Under the pieces are notes generated by a model. That model was not told where the DNA came from. It saw only the letters and a list, made by a program, of their open reading frames with translations, and did not search any database. Made by a program: the position numbers and the translations under genes. A DNA stretch of 64,000 nt, from the NCBI GenBank assembly GCA_903884235.1, contig CAISEB010000046.1, positions 43,282 to 107,281 on the forward strand. Direction: 5' to 3'. Source of the stretch: an uncultured Pseudomonadota bacterium. GTDB lineage: Bacteria > Pseudomonadota > Gammaproteobacteria > Steroidobacterales > Steroidobacteraceae. This document shows positions 8,955 to 19,482 of the stretch, piece after piece. Positions within the stretch are counted from its first letter, which is position 1; each line of letters starts with the position of its first letter.

Positions 8955-10849
8955 GGCGTGCCGAGCAGCGCGCGACTGACGTGATAGGTGATGCCGGCCG
9001 CCGCGTAGGCCAGCACGAACAGGTAGCCGGCCATCAGCAGCGGCGCCTTCCAGGAGTTCGTCTCGCGCCGCACGACCGCGAGCGTCGACAGGCACTGCGG
9101 CGCGAACACGTACCAGGCGAGCAGCGACAGCGCGGTCGGCAGGCTCCAGGAATGGGCGATCAGCGGCGTCAGCTGCCCCGACACGTCATTGCCGGTGGAC
9201 GCCAGCGAGTAGACGGTGCCGAGCGCGCCGACCGCGACTTCGCGCGCGGCGAGCCCGGGGACGAGCGCGATCGAGATCTGCCAGTTGAAGCCGATCGGCG
9301 CGAACAGGTGCGAAAGGAACATCCCGATGCGGCCGGCGATGCTGAACTCGATAGGCGCGCCGGTGAACCCGGCGGGCGGCGCGGGCACGCTGGCGAGGAA
9401 CCACAGCACGACCATCAGCGCGAGGATCGTCGTGCCGACGCGCTTGAGGAAGACTTCGACGCGCTGCGCGAGGCCGATCGCGAGGTTGCGCGGGCTCGGC
9501 CAGTGGTACGTCGGCAGCTCCATCTGCAGCGGATGCACGGCGCGCGCGCCGGCATAGCGCTTGACGATCAGCGCCACCAGCAGCGCGCTGCCGACACCGC
9601 CGGCGTAGAGCAGGAACAGCACCAGCCCCTGCAGGCCGACGCCGAAGCCAAGCTCCCGATCCGGGATGAACGCGGCGATCAGCAGCGCGTACACCGGCAG
9701 GCGCGCCGAGCACGTCATCAGCGGCGCGATCATGATCGTGACCAGGCGGTCGCGCGGATTGGGGATCGTGCGCGTCGCGAGGATCCCGGGCACGGCGCAC
9801 GCGAAGCTCGACAGCAGCGGGATGAACGAGCGACCGGACAGCCCGACGCCACCCATCAGGCGGTCGAGCAGGAACGCCGCCCGCGGCAGGTACCCCGAAT
9901 CCTCGAGGACCAGGATGAAGGCGAAGAGGAACACGATCTGCGGCAGGAACACGAGCACGCTGCCGGCCCCGGCGAGCACGCCGTCGACCAGCAGGCTGCG
10001 CATCGGGCCGGCCGGCACCAGCGTCCCGACCAGGTCCGCCGCACTGGCGACCAGGTACGCCAGTTCACCCATGAAGGGCTTGGAGAGGCTGAACACCGCC
10101 TGGAACATCAGGAACAGCGTCGCCGCGAGGATCAGGGGACCCGCGATCGGGTGCAGCACGACGCGGTCGATCCGGTCCGAAGTCGTGTCGAACGGCGTCT
10201 CGGCAAGCCCGAGGTGCTCCAGGACCTGCTCGACTTCGTGCTGGTCGGCGGTGACGGCGGCGAGGTCCGCCTCCACCGTCAGGGGTTCGGGGCGCGCGCT
10301 CGCCGGCGCCGCATCCCCGTCCGGGGTGCCGCCCGGCATCTGCTCGAGCAGGGCGACCAGTGACCGGGCGCCGTCGCCGCGGATGCCGACGGTCTCGACG
10401 ACCTGCAGTCCGAGCTCCCGCGACAGGCTCGCCGCATCGATGCGCAGGCCGCGGCGCCGGGCCAGGTCGACCATGTTGAGCGCGAGCACCATGGGCCGGC
10501 CGAGGCGGCGCAGCGCGAGCACGAGGCGCAGGTGGCGGCGCAGGTTCGTGGCGTCCACGACCGCGACGATCAGGTCGGGCAGCGGCTCGTCGGCGAGCCG
10601 GCCGAGCACGAAGTCGCAGGTGATCTGCTCGTCCGGAGTCCGCGGTCGCAGGCTGTAGGCGCCGGGCAGGTCCAGTACGCGCACCGCCCGGCCGGCCGGC
10701 GAGACGAGCCGGCCTTCCTTGCGCTCGACGGTGACGCCGGCATAGTTGCCGATCTTCTGGCGGCTGCCCGTCAGGAGGTTGAAGAGTGCCGTCTTGCCGC
10801 AGTTGGGGTTGCCGACGAGAGCGACCAGCGGCTCCGCGCCGGAACTCAT
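8951..10849 (-). CDS. feoB: Ferrous iron transport protein B
   Basis: Inner-membrane Fe(II) transporter of 632 aa with an N-terminal G-protein domain. G1 is GNPNCGKTALFN near residue 13, G3 is DLPGAYSL, and G4 is NMVD. The membrane half has two Gate-like regions (GRSFIPLLSSFACAVPGI and GLAAREVAVGALGTVYSLAS) and the signature Cys within SSFACAVPG. It is shorter than E. coli FeoB (about 770 aa), mainly in the linker and C-terminus. It overlaps feoA upstream (ATGA at 10846-10849) and the small Cys protein downstream (ATGA at 8951-8954), so three genes are coupled. Confidence 0.96.
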   Translation of the reverse strand: MSSGAEPLVALVGNPNCGKTALFNLLTGSRQKIGNYAGVTVERKEGRLVSPAGRAVRVLDLPGAYSLRPRTPDEQITCDFVLGRLADEPLPDLIVAVVDATNLRRHLRLVLALRRLGRPMVLALNMVDLARRRGLRIDAASLSRELGLQVVETVGIRGDGARSLVALLEQMPGGTPDGDAAPASARPEPLTVEADLAAVTADQHEVEQVLEHLGLAETPFDTTSDRIDRVVLHPIAGPLILAATLFLMFQAVFSLSKPFMGELAYLVASAADLVGTLVPAGPMRSLLVDGVLAGAGSVLVFLPQIVFLFAFILVLEDSGYLPRAAFLLDRLMGGVGLSGRSFIPLLSSFACAVPGILATRTIPNPRDRLVTIMIAPLMTCSARLPVYALLIAAFIPDRELGFGVGLQGLVLFLLYAGGVGSALLVALIVKRYAGARAVHPLQMELPTYHWPSPRNLAIGLAQRVEVFLKRVGTTILALMVVLWFLASVPAPPAGFTGAPIEFSIAGRIGMFLSHLFAPIGFNWQISIALVPGLAAREVAVGALGTVYSLASTGNDVSGQLTPLIAHSWSLPTALSLLAWYVFAPQCLSTLAVVRRETNSWKAPLLMAGYLFVLAYAAAGITYHVSRALLGTP

Positions 10850-11160
10850 CGAGTGAGGGTGTCCCGGATCACGACCTTCACGCAGTCGGCCTCGGCACGG
10901 CGCAGGGCGAACGTGCCGCTGCCCACCCGCACGGCAATGGGGTCGCCGAACGGCGCCCGGGCCAGTACCCGGACCCGCTCCCCGACCAGGAAGCCAAGTT
11001 CGCCGAGGCGTTCTGGCAGGTCGGCGCCACCGCCCCCCGCCGGGGCATGGATCGCCACGATCCGGCCATCGGCCATCGTCGCCAAATCCGACAGGCGCAC
11101 GGGGCCCCCGGCTCCGTCAGCCACGTCGATCTGGTCGGGCAGGGTCAATACCGCGCTCAT
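10846..11160 (-). CDS. feoA: Ferrous iron transport protein A
   Basis: Small SH3-like cytosolic protein needed for FeoB function. The FeoA core is clear: a hydrophobic strand with GRIVAIHAP, then LPERLGELGFLVGERVRVL, and a C-terminal FALRRAEADCVKV. The start is uncertain. I give ATG 11160 (104 aa); another in-frame ATG lies at 11196 and a GTG at 11229, none with a convincing Shine-Dalgarno. The stop overlaps the feoB start as ATGA. No obvious Fur box was found in the 80 nt upstream, so regulation cannot be stated. Confidence 0.9.
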   Translation of the reverse strand: MSAVLTLPDQIDVADGAGGPVRLSDLATMADGRIVAIHAPAGGGGADLPERLGELGFLVGERVRVLARAPFGDPIAVRVGSGTFALRRAEADCVKVVIRDTLTR

Positions 11161-11241
11161 GGGGCCCAATTGTAAGTGCGAATCCGTCTCACTCATCGAT
11201 AGGGATAACCGAACCGCGACGGCGGTCACCGTCGCGGGACT

Positions 11242-12615
11242 TCAGTGGTCCGTCGCGATGGCGCCCATTGTATCGAGCAGGTCTAGGATTTCCCGGGTTT
11301 TCGCGGCCATCAGCGCCGAATTCCCGCGACTCTCGACATTCAGGCGGATCAGCGGCTCGGTATTCGACGAGCGCAGGTTGAGCCGCCAGTCGGCAAACTC
11401 CAGCGACAGGCCGTCCGTCAGGTCCTTGGTCAGCGCGTGCGGGGCATAACGCGACTCAATCGCGGCAATCGCGGCCTTGCCGTCCGGCACCCGCCGGTTG
11501 ATCTCCCCGCTCGCCGGGAACATGCGCATGCGCTCGCCGACCAGCGATGCCAGCGACTGGCCAGTGTCCGAGAGCACCTGCGCGACCACGAGCCACGGGA
11601 TCATGCCGCTGTCGCAGTAGGCGAAATCCCGGAAGTAGTGATGCGCGCTCATCTCGCCACCGTAGATCGCATCGACCCGGCGCATCTCGGCCTTGATGAA
11701 GGCATGCCCGGACTTGCACTGCACCGCGCGACCGCCCGCCGCCTTGACGATGTCGAGCGTGTTCCACGTCAGCCGCGGATCGTGGACGATCGCCGCGCCC
11801 GGTTCGCGCTTGAGGAACACCGACGCCAGCAGGCCGACGATGTAGTACCCCTCGATGAAACGCCCGTCGGCATCGAAGAAGAAGCAGCGATCGTAGTCGC
11901 CGTCCCAGGCGATGCCGATGTCGGCCCCGCTCTTGCGGATCGCCTCGATGACCGGCGCGTGGTTCGGCTCGAGCATCGGGTTCGGCACGCCGTTCGGGAA
12001 CGTGCCGTCCGGGTTGTGGAACACCTTCACGAACTCGAACGGCAGGTGCGGCTCGAGCTTGTCGACGACGAGGCCCGCACCACCGTTGCCGGCGTTGCAG
12101 ACGATCTTGAGCGGCTTGAGCGTGTCGCGGTTGACGTACGTCAGCAGGTGCTCGATGTAGGCGGGACCGGTGTCCACGAGGCTGACCGTGCCGGGTCGCG
12201 CGGGGGTCGCGAACGAGCCGGCCTCGGCAAGGCGGCGGATGTCCTGCAGCCCCGTGTCGCCGGAGATGGGACGCGAGCCCTCGCGGACGAACTTCATGCC
12301 GTTGTAGTCCGGCGGATTGTGGCTCGCGGTGACCATGATCCCGCCGTCGAGGCCGAGGTGGGCGGTCGCGAAGTAGACGCCTTCGGTCCCGCACAGCCCG
12401 ATGTCGACCACGTCGACGCCCGAATCCACGAGCCCGCGGATGACGCTCGCGGCCAGCTCCGCGCTCGACAGGCGGATGTCGCGCCCGACGCAGATCTTCT
12501 TCGGCTTGAGGAACGCCGCGTAGCCGCGTGCAACCGCGTAGGCGATGTCGACGTTGATCTCGTCGGGAATGCGCCCGCGAAGATCGTAGGCCTTGAACGC
12601 GGTGATCTGCATCAT
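11242..12615 (-). CDS. Phosphomannomutase/phosphoglucomutase (AlgC/ManB type)
   Basis: Interconverts hexose 6-phosphates and 1-phosphates, here most likely making mannose 1-phosphate for the GDP-mannose enzyme encoded just upstream. The 457 aa show every alpha-D-phosphohexomutase landmark: the active-site serine loop GIMVTASHNPPDYNG, the metal loop DGDYDRC, the sugar loop GGEMSAHHYF and the phosphate loop SSNTEPLIR. Two adjacent ATGs (12615, 12612) are possible starts; an upstream extension to 12774 runs into manC and lacks conservation. It is the third gene of the ugd-manC-mutase set, 55 nt after manC. Confidence 0.94.
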   Translation of the reverse strand: MMQITAFKAYDLRGRIPDEINVDIAYAVARGYAAFLKPKKICVGRDIRLSSAELAASVIRGLVDSGVDVVDIGLCGTEGVYFATAHLGLDGGIMVTASHNPPDYNGMKFVREGSRPISGDTGLQDIRRLAEAGSFATPARPGTVSLVDTGPAYIEHLLTYVNRDTLKPLKIVCNAGNGGAGLVVDKLEPHLPFEFVKVFHNPDGTFPNGVPNPMLEPNHAPVIEAIRKSGADIGIAWDGDYDRCFFFDADGRFIEGYYIVGLLASVFLKREPGAAIVHDPRLTWNTLDIVKAAGGRAVQCKSGHAFIKAEMRRVDAIYGGEMSAHHYFRDFAYCDSGMIPWLVVAQVLSDTGQSLASLVGERMRMFPASGEINRRVPDGKAAIAAIESRYAPHALTKDLTDGLSLEFADWRLNLRSSNTEPLIRLNVESRGNSALMAAKTREILDLLDTMGAIATDH

Positions 12616-12670
12616 GGTCTGGGTCGCTCCGAAGGTGGTCCGAATCGTCGGGTCTTTCGCCGCGCGCCGG

Positions 12671-14089
12671 TCAGCCGACCGTGTTGCTGCGACCGTAGTT
12701 GTCCTCGAAGCGGACGATGTCGTCCTCGCCGAGGTAGGAACCGGACTGCACTTCGACGACGTGCAGCGGGACACGCCCGGGGTTCTCGATGCGGTGCGTC
12801 GCGCCGACCGGAATGTAGGTCGACTCGTTCTCGGACAGCAGGAACACGCGGTCTCCGCAGGTGATCTTGGCCGTGCCCGAGACGACGATCCAATGCTCCG
12901 CCCGGTGATGATGCATCTGCAGCGAGAGCGTCGCGCCGGGCTTCACGGTGAGCCGCTTGACCTGGAAGCGCTGCCCGGAATCCACGCTGTCATAACTGCC
13001 CCACGGACGCGCGACCTCGCGATGCAGGGTCGTCTCCGTGCGTCCGGCCGCCTTGAGCTTGGCAACGAGGTTCTTGACGTCCTGCACGCGCGCCTTCGGC
13101 GCGACCATGACCGCGTCCTTGGTCTCGATGACGACGTGGTCCCTGAGGCCAACCGCCGTCACGAGGCGCCCGGACGAATACAGATAGCAACCCGAGGAGT
13201 CCTCGGTCACCACGTCGCCGCGACTGACGTTGCCGTCCGCGTCCGCGGGCAACGCCTCGTGCAGGGCCGACCACGACCCGACGTCGCTCCAGCCCGCGTC
13301 CAGCGCGACGACGACCGCATCGTGGGTCTTCTCCATGACGGCGTAGTCGATGGAATCCGACGGGCAGCGCGCGAACTCCGCGGTCGGCAGACGCAGGAAA
13401 TCGAGGTCGCGAGTCGCGGCATCGAGCGCTGCGGTCGTCGCCTCGAGCATCGCCGGCGCGAAGCGCGCGAGCTCGTCCAGGTAACGGCGGGCGCCGAACA
13501 GGAACATCCCGCTGTTCCACAGGTAGTCGCCGGATGCGAGGTACTGCGCCGCCCGTGCGGCGTCCGGCTTCTCGACGAACTCGGCGATCGGGAAGGCAGG
13601 GCCTGCGCCTGCGCCACGGCGAATGTAACCGTAGCCCGTTTCCGGCGCAGTCGGGACGACGCCGAACGTCACGAGGCGCCCCTCGGCCGCGGCGGCGAGG
13701 CCCGCCTGGACCGCTTGGAGGAACGCCGGGACGTCGGCGATCAGGTGGTCGGCCGGGAGCACGAGGAGCATCGCCTCCTCGCCCGCGGAGCGGATCGCCG
13801 CGAGCGCCGCCACGGCGACGGCCGGCGCCGTGTTGCGCCCCACCGGCTCAAGCACGATGGCGGCCGGTTCCGCGCCAATCTGGCGCATCTGTTCGGCGAC
13901 GATGAACCGGTGGTTCTCGTGGCACACGATGATCGGCTTCGTGGGACCGAGTCCTTCGAGCCGGCGTACCGTGTCCTGCAGCATCGTCTCCCGACCCACG
14001 AGGGGCAGGAACTGCTTCGGATGGTGTTCGCGGGACAGCGGCCAGAGCCGCGTACCCGACCCACCGGACAGCACAACGGGGATCAACAT
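12671..14089 (-). CDS. manC: Mannose-1-phosphate guanylyltransferase / mannose-6-phosphate isomerase
   Basis: Bifunctional enzyme (472 aa) giving GDP-mannose from mannose 1-phosphate, with a C-terminal type II phosphomannose isomerase cupin. The nucleotidyltransferase signature is at the N-terminus (GGSGTRLWPLSREHHPKQF), FVEKPD is central, and the cupin region shows HRAEHWIVVSGTA and ATHRIENPGRVPLHVVEVQ. ATG 14089 is preceded by a good GAGGAG. It lies 33 nt after ugd and 55 nt before the mutase gene, so the three form one operon. Together they would feed exopolysaccharide, LPS or alginate-like polymer synthesis; no polymerase genes are visible here. Confidence 0.95.
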   Translation of the reverse strand: MLIPVVLSGGSGTRLWPLSREHHPKQFLPLVGRETMLQDTVRRLEGLGPTKPIIVCHENHRFIVAEQMRQIGAEPAAIVLEPVGRNTAPAVAVAALAAIRSAGEEAMLLVLPADHLIADVPAFLQAVQAGLAAAAEGRLVTFGVVPTAPETGYGYIRRGAGAGPAFPIAEFVEKPDAARAAQYLASGDYLWNSGMFLFGARRYLDELARFAPAMLEATTAALDAATRDLDFLRLPTAEFARCPSDSIDYAVMEKTHDAVVVALDAGWSDVGSWSALHEALPADADGNVSRGDVVTEDSSGCYLYSSGRLVTAVGLRDHVVIETKDAVMVAPKARVQDVKNLVAKLKAAGRTETTLHREVARPWGSYDSVDSGQRFQVKRLTVKPGATLSLQMHHHRAEHWIVVSGTAKITCGDRVFLLSENESTYIPVGATHRIENPGRVPLHVVEVQSGSYLGEDDIVRFEDNYGRSNTVG

Positions 14090-14122
14090 GGTGGGATCTC
14101 CTCGGGGTACGCGCCGCCAGCG

Positions 14123-15457
14123 TCAATTGGCGCGTTCGCCTCGGCCGATACCGAAGTACCGGAAGCCGAACCGGGCCATGAGCTGCGGGTCGTAAAGGTT
14201 GCGACCATCGAAGATGACCGGCGCCGCCAGCGCCGACTTCATCGCGTCGAAGTCGGGGCTGCGGAACTCACGCCACTCCGTGACGATCGCCAGTGCATCC
14301 GCACCGGCAAGCGCCTCCTCCATCGAGGATACGAGCGTCAAGTCCGGCCGGGATCCGTAGATACGCTGGGTCTCGGGCATGGCGACCGGGTCGTAGGCGC
14401 GCACCCGGGCCCCTGCGGCCCAGAGCGCCTCCAGCAGTACCCGGCTCGGCGCCTCGCGCATGTCGTCGGTATTGGGCTTGAAGGCGAGCCCCCAGACCGC
14501 GAGGGTCCGCCCGGCGAGCTTGCCGCCGTAGTACGCCGAGATCTTCTGGAACAGCACCTGCTTCTGCAGCGCGTTGACCGCCTCCACCGCGGCGAGGATC
14601 CGCGGCTCGTATCCGGAGGCGCGCGCCGAGCGCTCGAGCGCCTGCACATCCTTCGGGAAGCACGAGCCGCCGTAGCCGACGCCCGGGTAGATGAAGCCGT
14701 AGCCGATGCGCGGATCCGAGCCGATGCCGACGCGGACCTTCTCGATGTCGGCGCCGAGGCGCTCGGCAAGGTTCGCGATCTCGTTCATGAACGAGATCTT
14801 GGTGGCGAGCATCGCGTTGGCCGCGTACTTGGTCAGCTCCGCCGAGCGGATGTCCATGACGATCAGGCGCTCGTGGTTGCGCGTGAACGGCTCGTACAGC
14901 GCGCGCATCAGCTCGGACACCGCCGGCTTGTCGGTCCCGACGATGACGCGGTCGGGACGGAGGAAGTCGCTGATCGCGGCACCCTCCTTGAGGAATTCCG
15001 GGTTGGAGACCACGTCGAACTCGTGCACGACGCCGCGCGCGGCGAGCGTGTCGGTGAGCGCGGCGCGGACCTTGTCGGAGGTGCCGACCGGGACCGTGGA
15101 CTTCGTAATCACGACCTTGTAGTCGGTCATGTGCTCGGCGACCGTGCGCGCGACGGTGAGCACGTACTTGAGATCGGCGGAGCCATCCTCGTCGGGCGGG
15201 GTGCCGACCGCGATCATCTGGAACAGGCCGTGCGCGACACCTTCGGCGGCGTCCGTCGTGAAGCGCAGGCGGCCCTTCGCCATGTTGCGCTCGATGAGTT
15301 CGTCGAGGCCCGGCTCGTGGATCGGGACCTCACCGCGGTTGAGGCGCTCGATCTTGCCGGGGTCGACATCCACGCAGACGACCTGGTTGCCCGCGTCCGC
15401 GAGGCAGGCGCCCGTGACGAGGCCGACGTAACCTGAACCAAATATCGTGATTCTCAT
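14123..15457 (-). CDS. ugd: UDP-glucose 6-dehydrogenase
   Basis: Cytosolic NAD-dependent enzyme oxidising UDP-glucose to UDP-glucuronate, 444 aa. The Rossmann motif [18 protein letters not shown] begins at residue 8 and the catalytic cysteine block reads [28 protein letters not shown] marks the C-terminal domain. GDP-mannose dehydrogenase is the main alternative, but the GGSCFPKD form fits UDP-glucose dehydrogenases better. It is the first gene of the sugar-nucleotide set. The 149 nt between truB and ugd contain the only A+T-rich patch nearby (about 15470-15490), so this set may have its own promoter. Confidence 0.92.
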   Translation of the reverse strand: MRITIFGSGYVGLVTGACLADAGNQVVCVDVDPGKIERLNRGEVPIHEPGLDELIERNMAKGRLRFTTDAAEGVAHGLFQMIAVGTPPDEDGSADLKYVLTVARTVAEHMTDYKVVITKSTVPVGTSDKVRAALTDTLAARGVVHEFDVVSNPEFLKEGAAISDFLRPDRVIVGTDKPAVSELMRALYEPFTRNHERLIVMDIRSAELTKYAANAMLATKISFMNEIANLAERLGADIEKVRVGIGSDPRIGYGFIYPGVGYGGSCFPKDVQALERSARASGYEPRILAAVEAVNALQKQVLFQKISAYYGGKLAGRTLAVWGLAFKPNTDDMREAPSRVLLEALWAAGARVRAYDPVAMPETQRIYGSRPDLTLVSSMEEALAGADALAIVTEWREFRSPDFDAMKSALAAPVIFDGRNLYDPQLMARFGFRYFGIGRGERAN

Positions 15458-15606
15458 CGCAGGTCATTGTTCCTATTGACTTTAAATACACGAACCCGAC
15501 GCCGCCGGACACCGGCGAGTCGCTGCCAAGGGTAGCCGACCGGGCGGCTCCGGCGCCATCGTGCAAGCCGAACCAACCCCACCTGACCGGCGACTTCGCC
15601 GGGGGT

Positions 15607-16539
15607 TCAGCCCTCGCCGGTCATCAGGCGCACCGGCCGGACCCGCTCGCCGTGCTCGTCCGTCCTGCCGAGGCCGAGGAACCGGTGATCGTCGCCGTAG
15701 ATCCGCACCTCGACCCCCGCCGCCGCCGTGGCCGCCACCACCTGCCCATGCAGCAGCGCGGCCGTCGCCGCGGCGGTGAGAGTCACCGCCGGCCTGTCCT
15801 GCAGGATCGTGTCCGGCGGCAGCAGCAGTGCATCGAGCGCCCCCGGATCGTCCGCGAGGCGCTCGAGGCTCTCCATCGGATGCGACACGAGGCGGGACAG
15901 CGCGCCACCGACATCGGTGCGACGCAGCGCCACGAGGTGGCCCGTCGTGCCGAGGGCGGCGGCGATGTCCTCGCCGAGGGTCCGCACGTAGGTGCCCTTG
16001 GAGCAGGTGACGTCGAACGACAGCGTCGCCCCATCGAGCGCGGCGAGCTTGATCGCGTCGATGCGGATGGGGCGCGGCTCGCGCACGACCTCGACGCCGC
16101 GGCGGGCGATCTTGTACAGCGGCTCGCCATCGCGCTTCAGCGCCGAATACATCGGCGGCACCTGCTGGCTCGGGCCCAGGAACCGCTCCAGCACCGACGC
16201 CACCGGAAGCGCGGACAATTCGGGGACGGGCAGCGTCTCGACGACCTCCCCCTCCCGGTCGCCGGTCGAAGTGCGGGCACCGAGCGCGAGGGTCGCGTGG
16301 TAGGTCTTGTCCGCGTCCAGCATGAGCCCGGCGACCTTGGTGGCCTGCCCGAAGCACAGCGGCAGCACGCCCGTGGCAAGCGGATCGAGCGCACCGGTGT
16401 GGCCCGCCTTGCGGGCGGAATACAGCCGCCGCACGCGCTGCAGCGCCTGGTTCGAGCTCATGCCGGGTGGCTTGTCGAGCAGCACGATCCCGTCCACCGT
16501 CCGCCAGTCCCGACGCGGCCGGTCAGCGGGCGCGTTCAT
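15607..16539 (-). CDS. truB: tRNA pseudouridine(55) synthase
   Basis: Makes pseudouridine 55 in the T-loop of tRNAs. The 310 aa contain LLDKPPGMSSNQALQ and the catalytic block AGHTGALDPLATGVLP (catalytic Asp), followed by KTYHATLALG. The C-terminus has a PUA-like region. The ATG overlaps the rbfA stop by 4 nt (ATGA at 16536-16539). It closes the rimP-nusA-infB-rbfA-truB transcription and translation operon. In many gammaproteobacteria rpsO and pnp follow; here ugd comes next instead. Confidence 0.96.
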   Translation of the reverse strand: MNAPADRPRRDWRTVDGIVLLDKPPGMSSNQALQRVRRLYSARKAGHTGALDPLATGVLPLCFGQATKVAGLMLDADKTYHATLALGARTSTGDREGEVVETLPVPELSALPVASVLERFLGPSQQVPPMYSALKRDGEPLYKIARRGVEVVREPRPIRIDAIKLAALDGATLSFDVTCSKGTYVRTLGEDIAAALGTTGHLVALRRTDVGGALSRLVSHPMESLERLADDPGALDALLLPPDTILQDRPAVTLTAAATAALLHGQVVAATAAAGVEVRIYGDDHRFLGLGRTDEHGERVRPVRLMTGEG

Positions 16540-16967
16540 CGGGCGGGATCGTCCCCGGAGGGCAGGCCCTCGTCCGTGGACTCGGGCTCGGGCGGCGCAG
16601 CCGCCGCGCGACGGACGTCGTCGGCGACCGCCGTGTTGATCAGCGCGGAGAGCCGCGCCGCATTCTCGATGGTCTCGTCCGGCAGGAACTGGAGTTCCGG
16701 CACGTGGCGGATCATCAGCTGCTTCTTGAGATGGATCCTGAGGAAGCCGGCGGCGGAGACCAGTGCCGCGCGGACTTCCGCGATCGGATGCTTGCCGTCG
16801 AACGGCAGGAAGAAGACCTTCGCATGGCTGAGGTCACGGGTGACCTCGACCGCCGTGATCGTCACGAGGCCGACCCTCGGGTCCTTGACCTCGCGACGAA
16901 TGAGCTCGGAGAGCAGACGCTGGATCTGCTCCTCTATGCGCCGGCTCCTCTGGAACTCCTTCGGCAC
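16536..16967 (-). CDS. rbfA: 30S ribosome-binding factor A
   Basis: Small-subunit maturation and cold-adaptation factor with a KH-like fold. The open frame continues to 17024, but the family N-terminus (MPKEFxRxxRIxEQIQ) fits the GTG at 16967, one base after the infB stop, giving 143 aa. EVKDPRVGLVTITAVEVTRD and HVPELQFLPDE are typical family blocks. The acidic, Ala/Pro-rich C-terminal tail (about residues 120-143) is longer than in the E. coli protein. The GTG start and near-zero spacing suggest coupling to infB. Confidence 0.93.
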   Translation of the reverse strand: MPKEFQRSRRIEEQIQRLLSELIRREVKDPRVGLVTITAVEVTRDLSHAKVFFLPFDGKHPIAEVRAALVSAAGFLRIHLKKQLMIRHVPELQFLPDETIENAARLSALINTAVADDVRRAAAAPPEPESTDEGLPSGDDPAR

Positions 16968-16968
16968 G

Positions 16969-19470
16969 TCACAGCGTACGCGTCGTGATGACGCGCTCGT
17001 AGCACTCGATCTGGTCGCCCGCACGGACGTCGTTGTAGTCCTTCACGGCGATGCCGCATTCGGTGCCGGACCGCACCTCGGCGACGTCGTCCTTGAAGCG
17101 ACGCAGCGACTCGAGGGCACCCTCGAAGATCACGACGTTGTCGCGCAGCACGCGGATCGGGTTGTTGCGCTTCACGAAGCCTTCCGTCACGAGGCAGCCC
17201 GCCACCTGGCCGAACTTGCTCGAGTGGAACACGTCGCGAACCTGCGCGAGGCCGACGATGTTGTCGCGGACTTCCGGCGCCAGCATGCCCGACAGCGCAG
17301 CGCGCACGTCGTCGATGGCCTCGTAGATCACGCTGTAGTACTGGATGCCGACGCCCTGGTCCTTGATCGCGGTACGGGCCGCCGCATCGGCGCGGACGTT
17401 GAACGCGATGATGCGCGCGTTCGAGGTCGCGGCACGCGAGACGTCCGATTCGGTGATGCCGCCGACGCCGGAGACCATCACCCTGACCGCGACCTCGTCG
17501 GTCGACAGGCGCTCGAGCGCGTCGCGAAGCGCCTCGGCGGAACCGTGCGTGTCCGCCTTGATGACGACCTGCACGGTCTGCAGCGCCTTGCCGGCTTCGA
17601 GCTGCTCGAAGGCGTTCTCCATCTTGGGAGCCTGCTTGGCGAGCTTGACGTCGCGATACTTGCCCTGGCGGTGCAGCGCGACTTCGCGCGCCTTGCGCTC
17701 GCTCTCGAGCACCAGCAGGTCGTCGCCCGCGCTCGGCGTGCCGGACAGGCCCAGCACCTGCACCGGGATGGACGGACCCGCGCTCTCGATGCTCTCGCCG
17801 CGCTCGTCGAACATCGCGCGGACGCGGCCGTATTCCTGGCCCGCGAGGATGTAATCGCCGGTCTTGAGCGTGCCGCGCTTGACGAGCACCGTCGCGACCG
17901 CGCCGCGACCCTTCTCGACGCTCGACTCGAGCACGACGCCTGCGGCCGGGCCGCTCGGCGCGCCCTTGAGCTCGAGGAGCTCGGCCTGCAGCAGCAGCGA
18001 CTCGAGCAGCTGGTCGACGCCCTGGCCGGTCTTGGCCGACACGGCGACGCACATCACGTCGCCGCCGTAGCCCTCGACGAACACCGACTGCACGGAGAGT
18101 TCGCTCTTCAGGCGATCCGGTTCCGCTTCGGGCTTGTCGATCTTGTTCATCGCAACGACGATCGGCACGCCAGCCGCACGCGCGTGCTGGATCGCCTCGA
18201 TCGTCTGCGGCATGACGCCATCGTCGGCCGCGACCACGAGGACGACGATGTCCGTCACCTGGGCACCGCGGGCACGCATCGAGCTGAACGCCGCATGGCC
18301 CGGCGTGTCGATGAACGTGATGATGCCGCGCGGCGTCGTCACGTGGTACGCGCCGATGTGCTGGGTGATGCCGCCGGCCTCGCCCGCGGCGACCTTCGCC
18401 CGGCGAATGTAGTCGAGCAGCGAGGTCTTGCCGTGGTCGACGTGACCCATGATCGTCACGACCGGCGGGCGCGTCACGACATCGGCGTCGTCCGCGACCT
18501 CGGCCTGCAGGCCTTCCTCGAGCGCGTTCTCGTTGAGCGCCTTGGCCGTGTGGCCCAGCTCCTCGACGACGAGCACGGCGGTGTCCTGATCGAGCACCTG
18601 GTTGATGGTGGCCATCACGCCCATGTTCATCAGGGCCTTGATCAGCTCGCTGCCCTTGACGGCCATCTTCTGCGCGAGCTCGGCGACGGTGATCGTCTCC
18701 GGCACCGAGACCTCGCGCTTGATCGGCTGCGTGGGCATCTCGAAGCCGTGGCGCCCCTCGGGCGCGCTGCCGCCGCGGCGGCCGCCGCGCATCGGCTTCT
18801 TCTTCTTGTAGCGGTTGCTGACGTCGCTCGCGACGTGCAGCTCCTTGCGGCCGTAGCGCGTATCGCCACGGGCCTCGGTCGGTTCCACGCGCGCCGGCTT
18901 GTCCGGCACCGCGGCCTTGCGCGCGCGCTCGCTCTCCTCGCGCGCGGCCTGTTCGGCCTGGCGACGCGCCTCGTCCTCGGCGGCACGGCGCGCATCCTCC
19001 TGGGCCTTGAGGCGGTTCTCCTCGTCGGTTCGGCGGCGGGCCTCCTCGTCGACCTTGCGCTGCTGCTCCTCCTCGACTGCGCGGCGGGCGGCCTCCTCGG
19101 CCTCGCGGACCTTGTCCGCCTCCTCCTGCAGCGCCCGCGCCTGCTCCTCGAGCACGCCACGGTTGACGTAGGTGCGCTTCGAGCGGACCTCGACGCTGAC
19201 GGTGCGGGCCCGGCCCTGCGCCGCGCTGACCTTGATCTCGCTCGATGACTTGCGTACCAGCGTGATCTTCTTCGGACCAGCGGCGACCGCCTCTTCATCG
19301 GGACGCCCGTGGAGCTGCTTCAGGTATGCAAGCAGTTCGCTCTTCGCATCATCGCTGATCCGGTCCTCGGCGCCGGCCACGCGGATTCCGGCCGCTTCAA
19401 GCTGCTTGAGCAGCCTGTCGACCGGAACCTTCAGGACCTCGGCGAACTGGGCAACCGTGACGTCAGACAT
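16969..19470 (-). CDS. infB: Translation initiation factor IF-2
   Basis: GTPase of 833 aa that places initiator tRNA on the 30S subunit. An IF2_N domain occupies residues 1-52, followed by a highly charged Ala/Arg/Glu coiled-coil linker (about 100-200), a second IF2_N block around 245-300, then the G domain with [30 protein letters not shown] and [10 protein letters not shown], and the usual domains II-IV to the C-terminus. ATG 19470 has AGGAG upstream. It sits 12 nt after nusA and is followed directly by rbfA. Confidence 0.97.
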   Translation of the reverse strand: MSDVTVAQFAEVLKVPVDRLLKQLEAAGIRVAGAEDRISDDAKSELLAYLKQLHGRPDEEAVAAGPKKITLVRKSSSEIKVSAAQGRARTVSVEVRSKRTYVNRGVLEEQARALQEEADKVREAEEAARRAVEEEQQRKVDEEARRRTDEENRLKAQEDARRAAEDEARRQAEQAAREESERARKAAVPDKPARVEPTEARGDTRYGRKELHVASDVSNRYKKKKPMRGGRRGGSAPEGRHGFEMPTQPIKREVSVPETITVAELAQKMAVKGSELIKALMNMGVMATINQVLDQDTAVLVVEELGHTAKALNENALEEGLQAEVADDADVVTRPPVVTIMGHVDHGKTSLLDYIRRAKVAAGEAGGITQHIGAYHVTTPRGIITFIDTPGHAAFSSMRARGAQVTDIVVLVVAADDGVMPQTIEAIQHARAAGVPIVVAMNKIDKPEAEPDRLKSELSVQSVFVEGYGGDVMCVAVSAKTGQGVDQLLESLLLQAELLELKGAPSGPAAGVVLESSVEKGRGAVATVLVKRGTLKTGDYILAGQEYGRVRAMFDERGESIESAGPSIPVQVLGLSGTPSAGDDLLVLESERKAREVALHRQGKYRDVKLAKQAPKMENAFEQLEAGKALQTVQVVIKADTHGSAEALRDALERLSTDEVAVRVMVSGVGGITESDVSRAATSNARIIAFNVRADAAARTAIKDQGVGIQYYSVIYEAIDDVRAALSGMLAPEVRDNIVGLAQVRDVFHSSKFGQVAGCLVTEGFVKRNNPIRVLRDNVVIFEGALESLRRFKDDVAEVRSGTECGIAVKDYNDVRAGDQIECYERVITTRTL

Positions 19471-19482
19471 TCAGGGAGCTCC

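Noticed and set aside
12593..15436. 947-aa plus-strand open frame opposite manC and ugd
   Set aside because: Arg/Asp/His-rich shadow sequence; the minus strand carries clearly recognisable enzymes.
15652..19248. 1,198-aa plus-strand open frame opposite truB, rbfA and infB
   Set aside because: Same shadow composition; the opposite strand encodes conserved translation factors.
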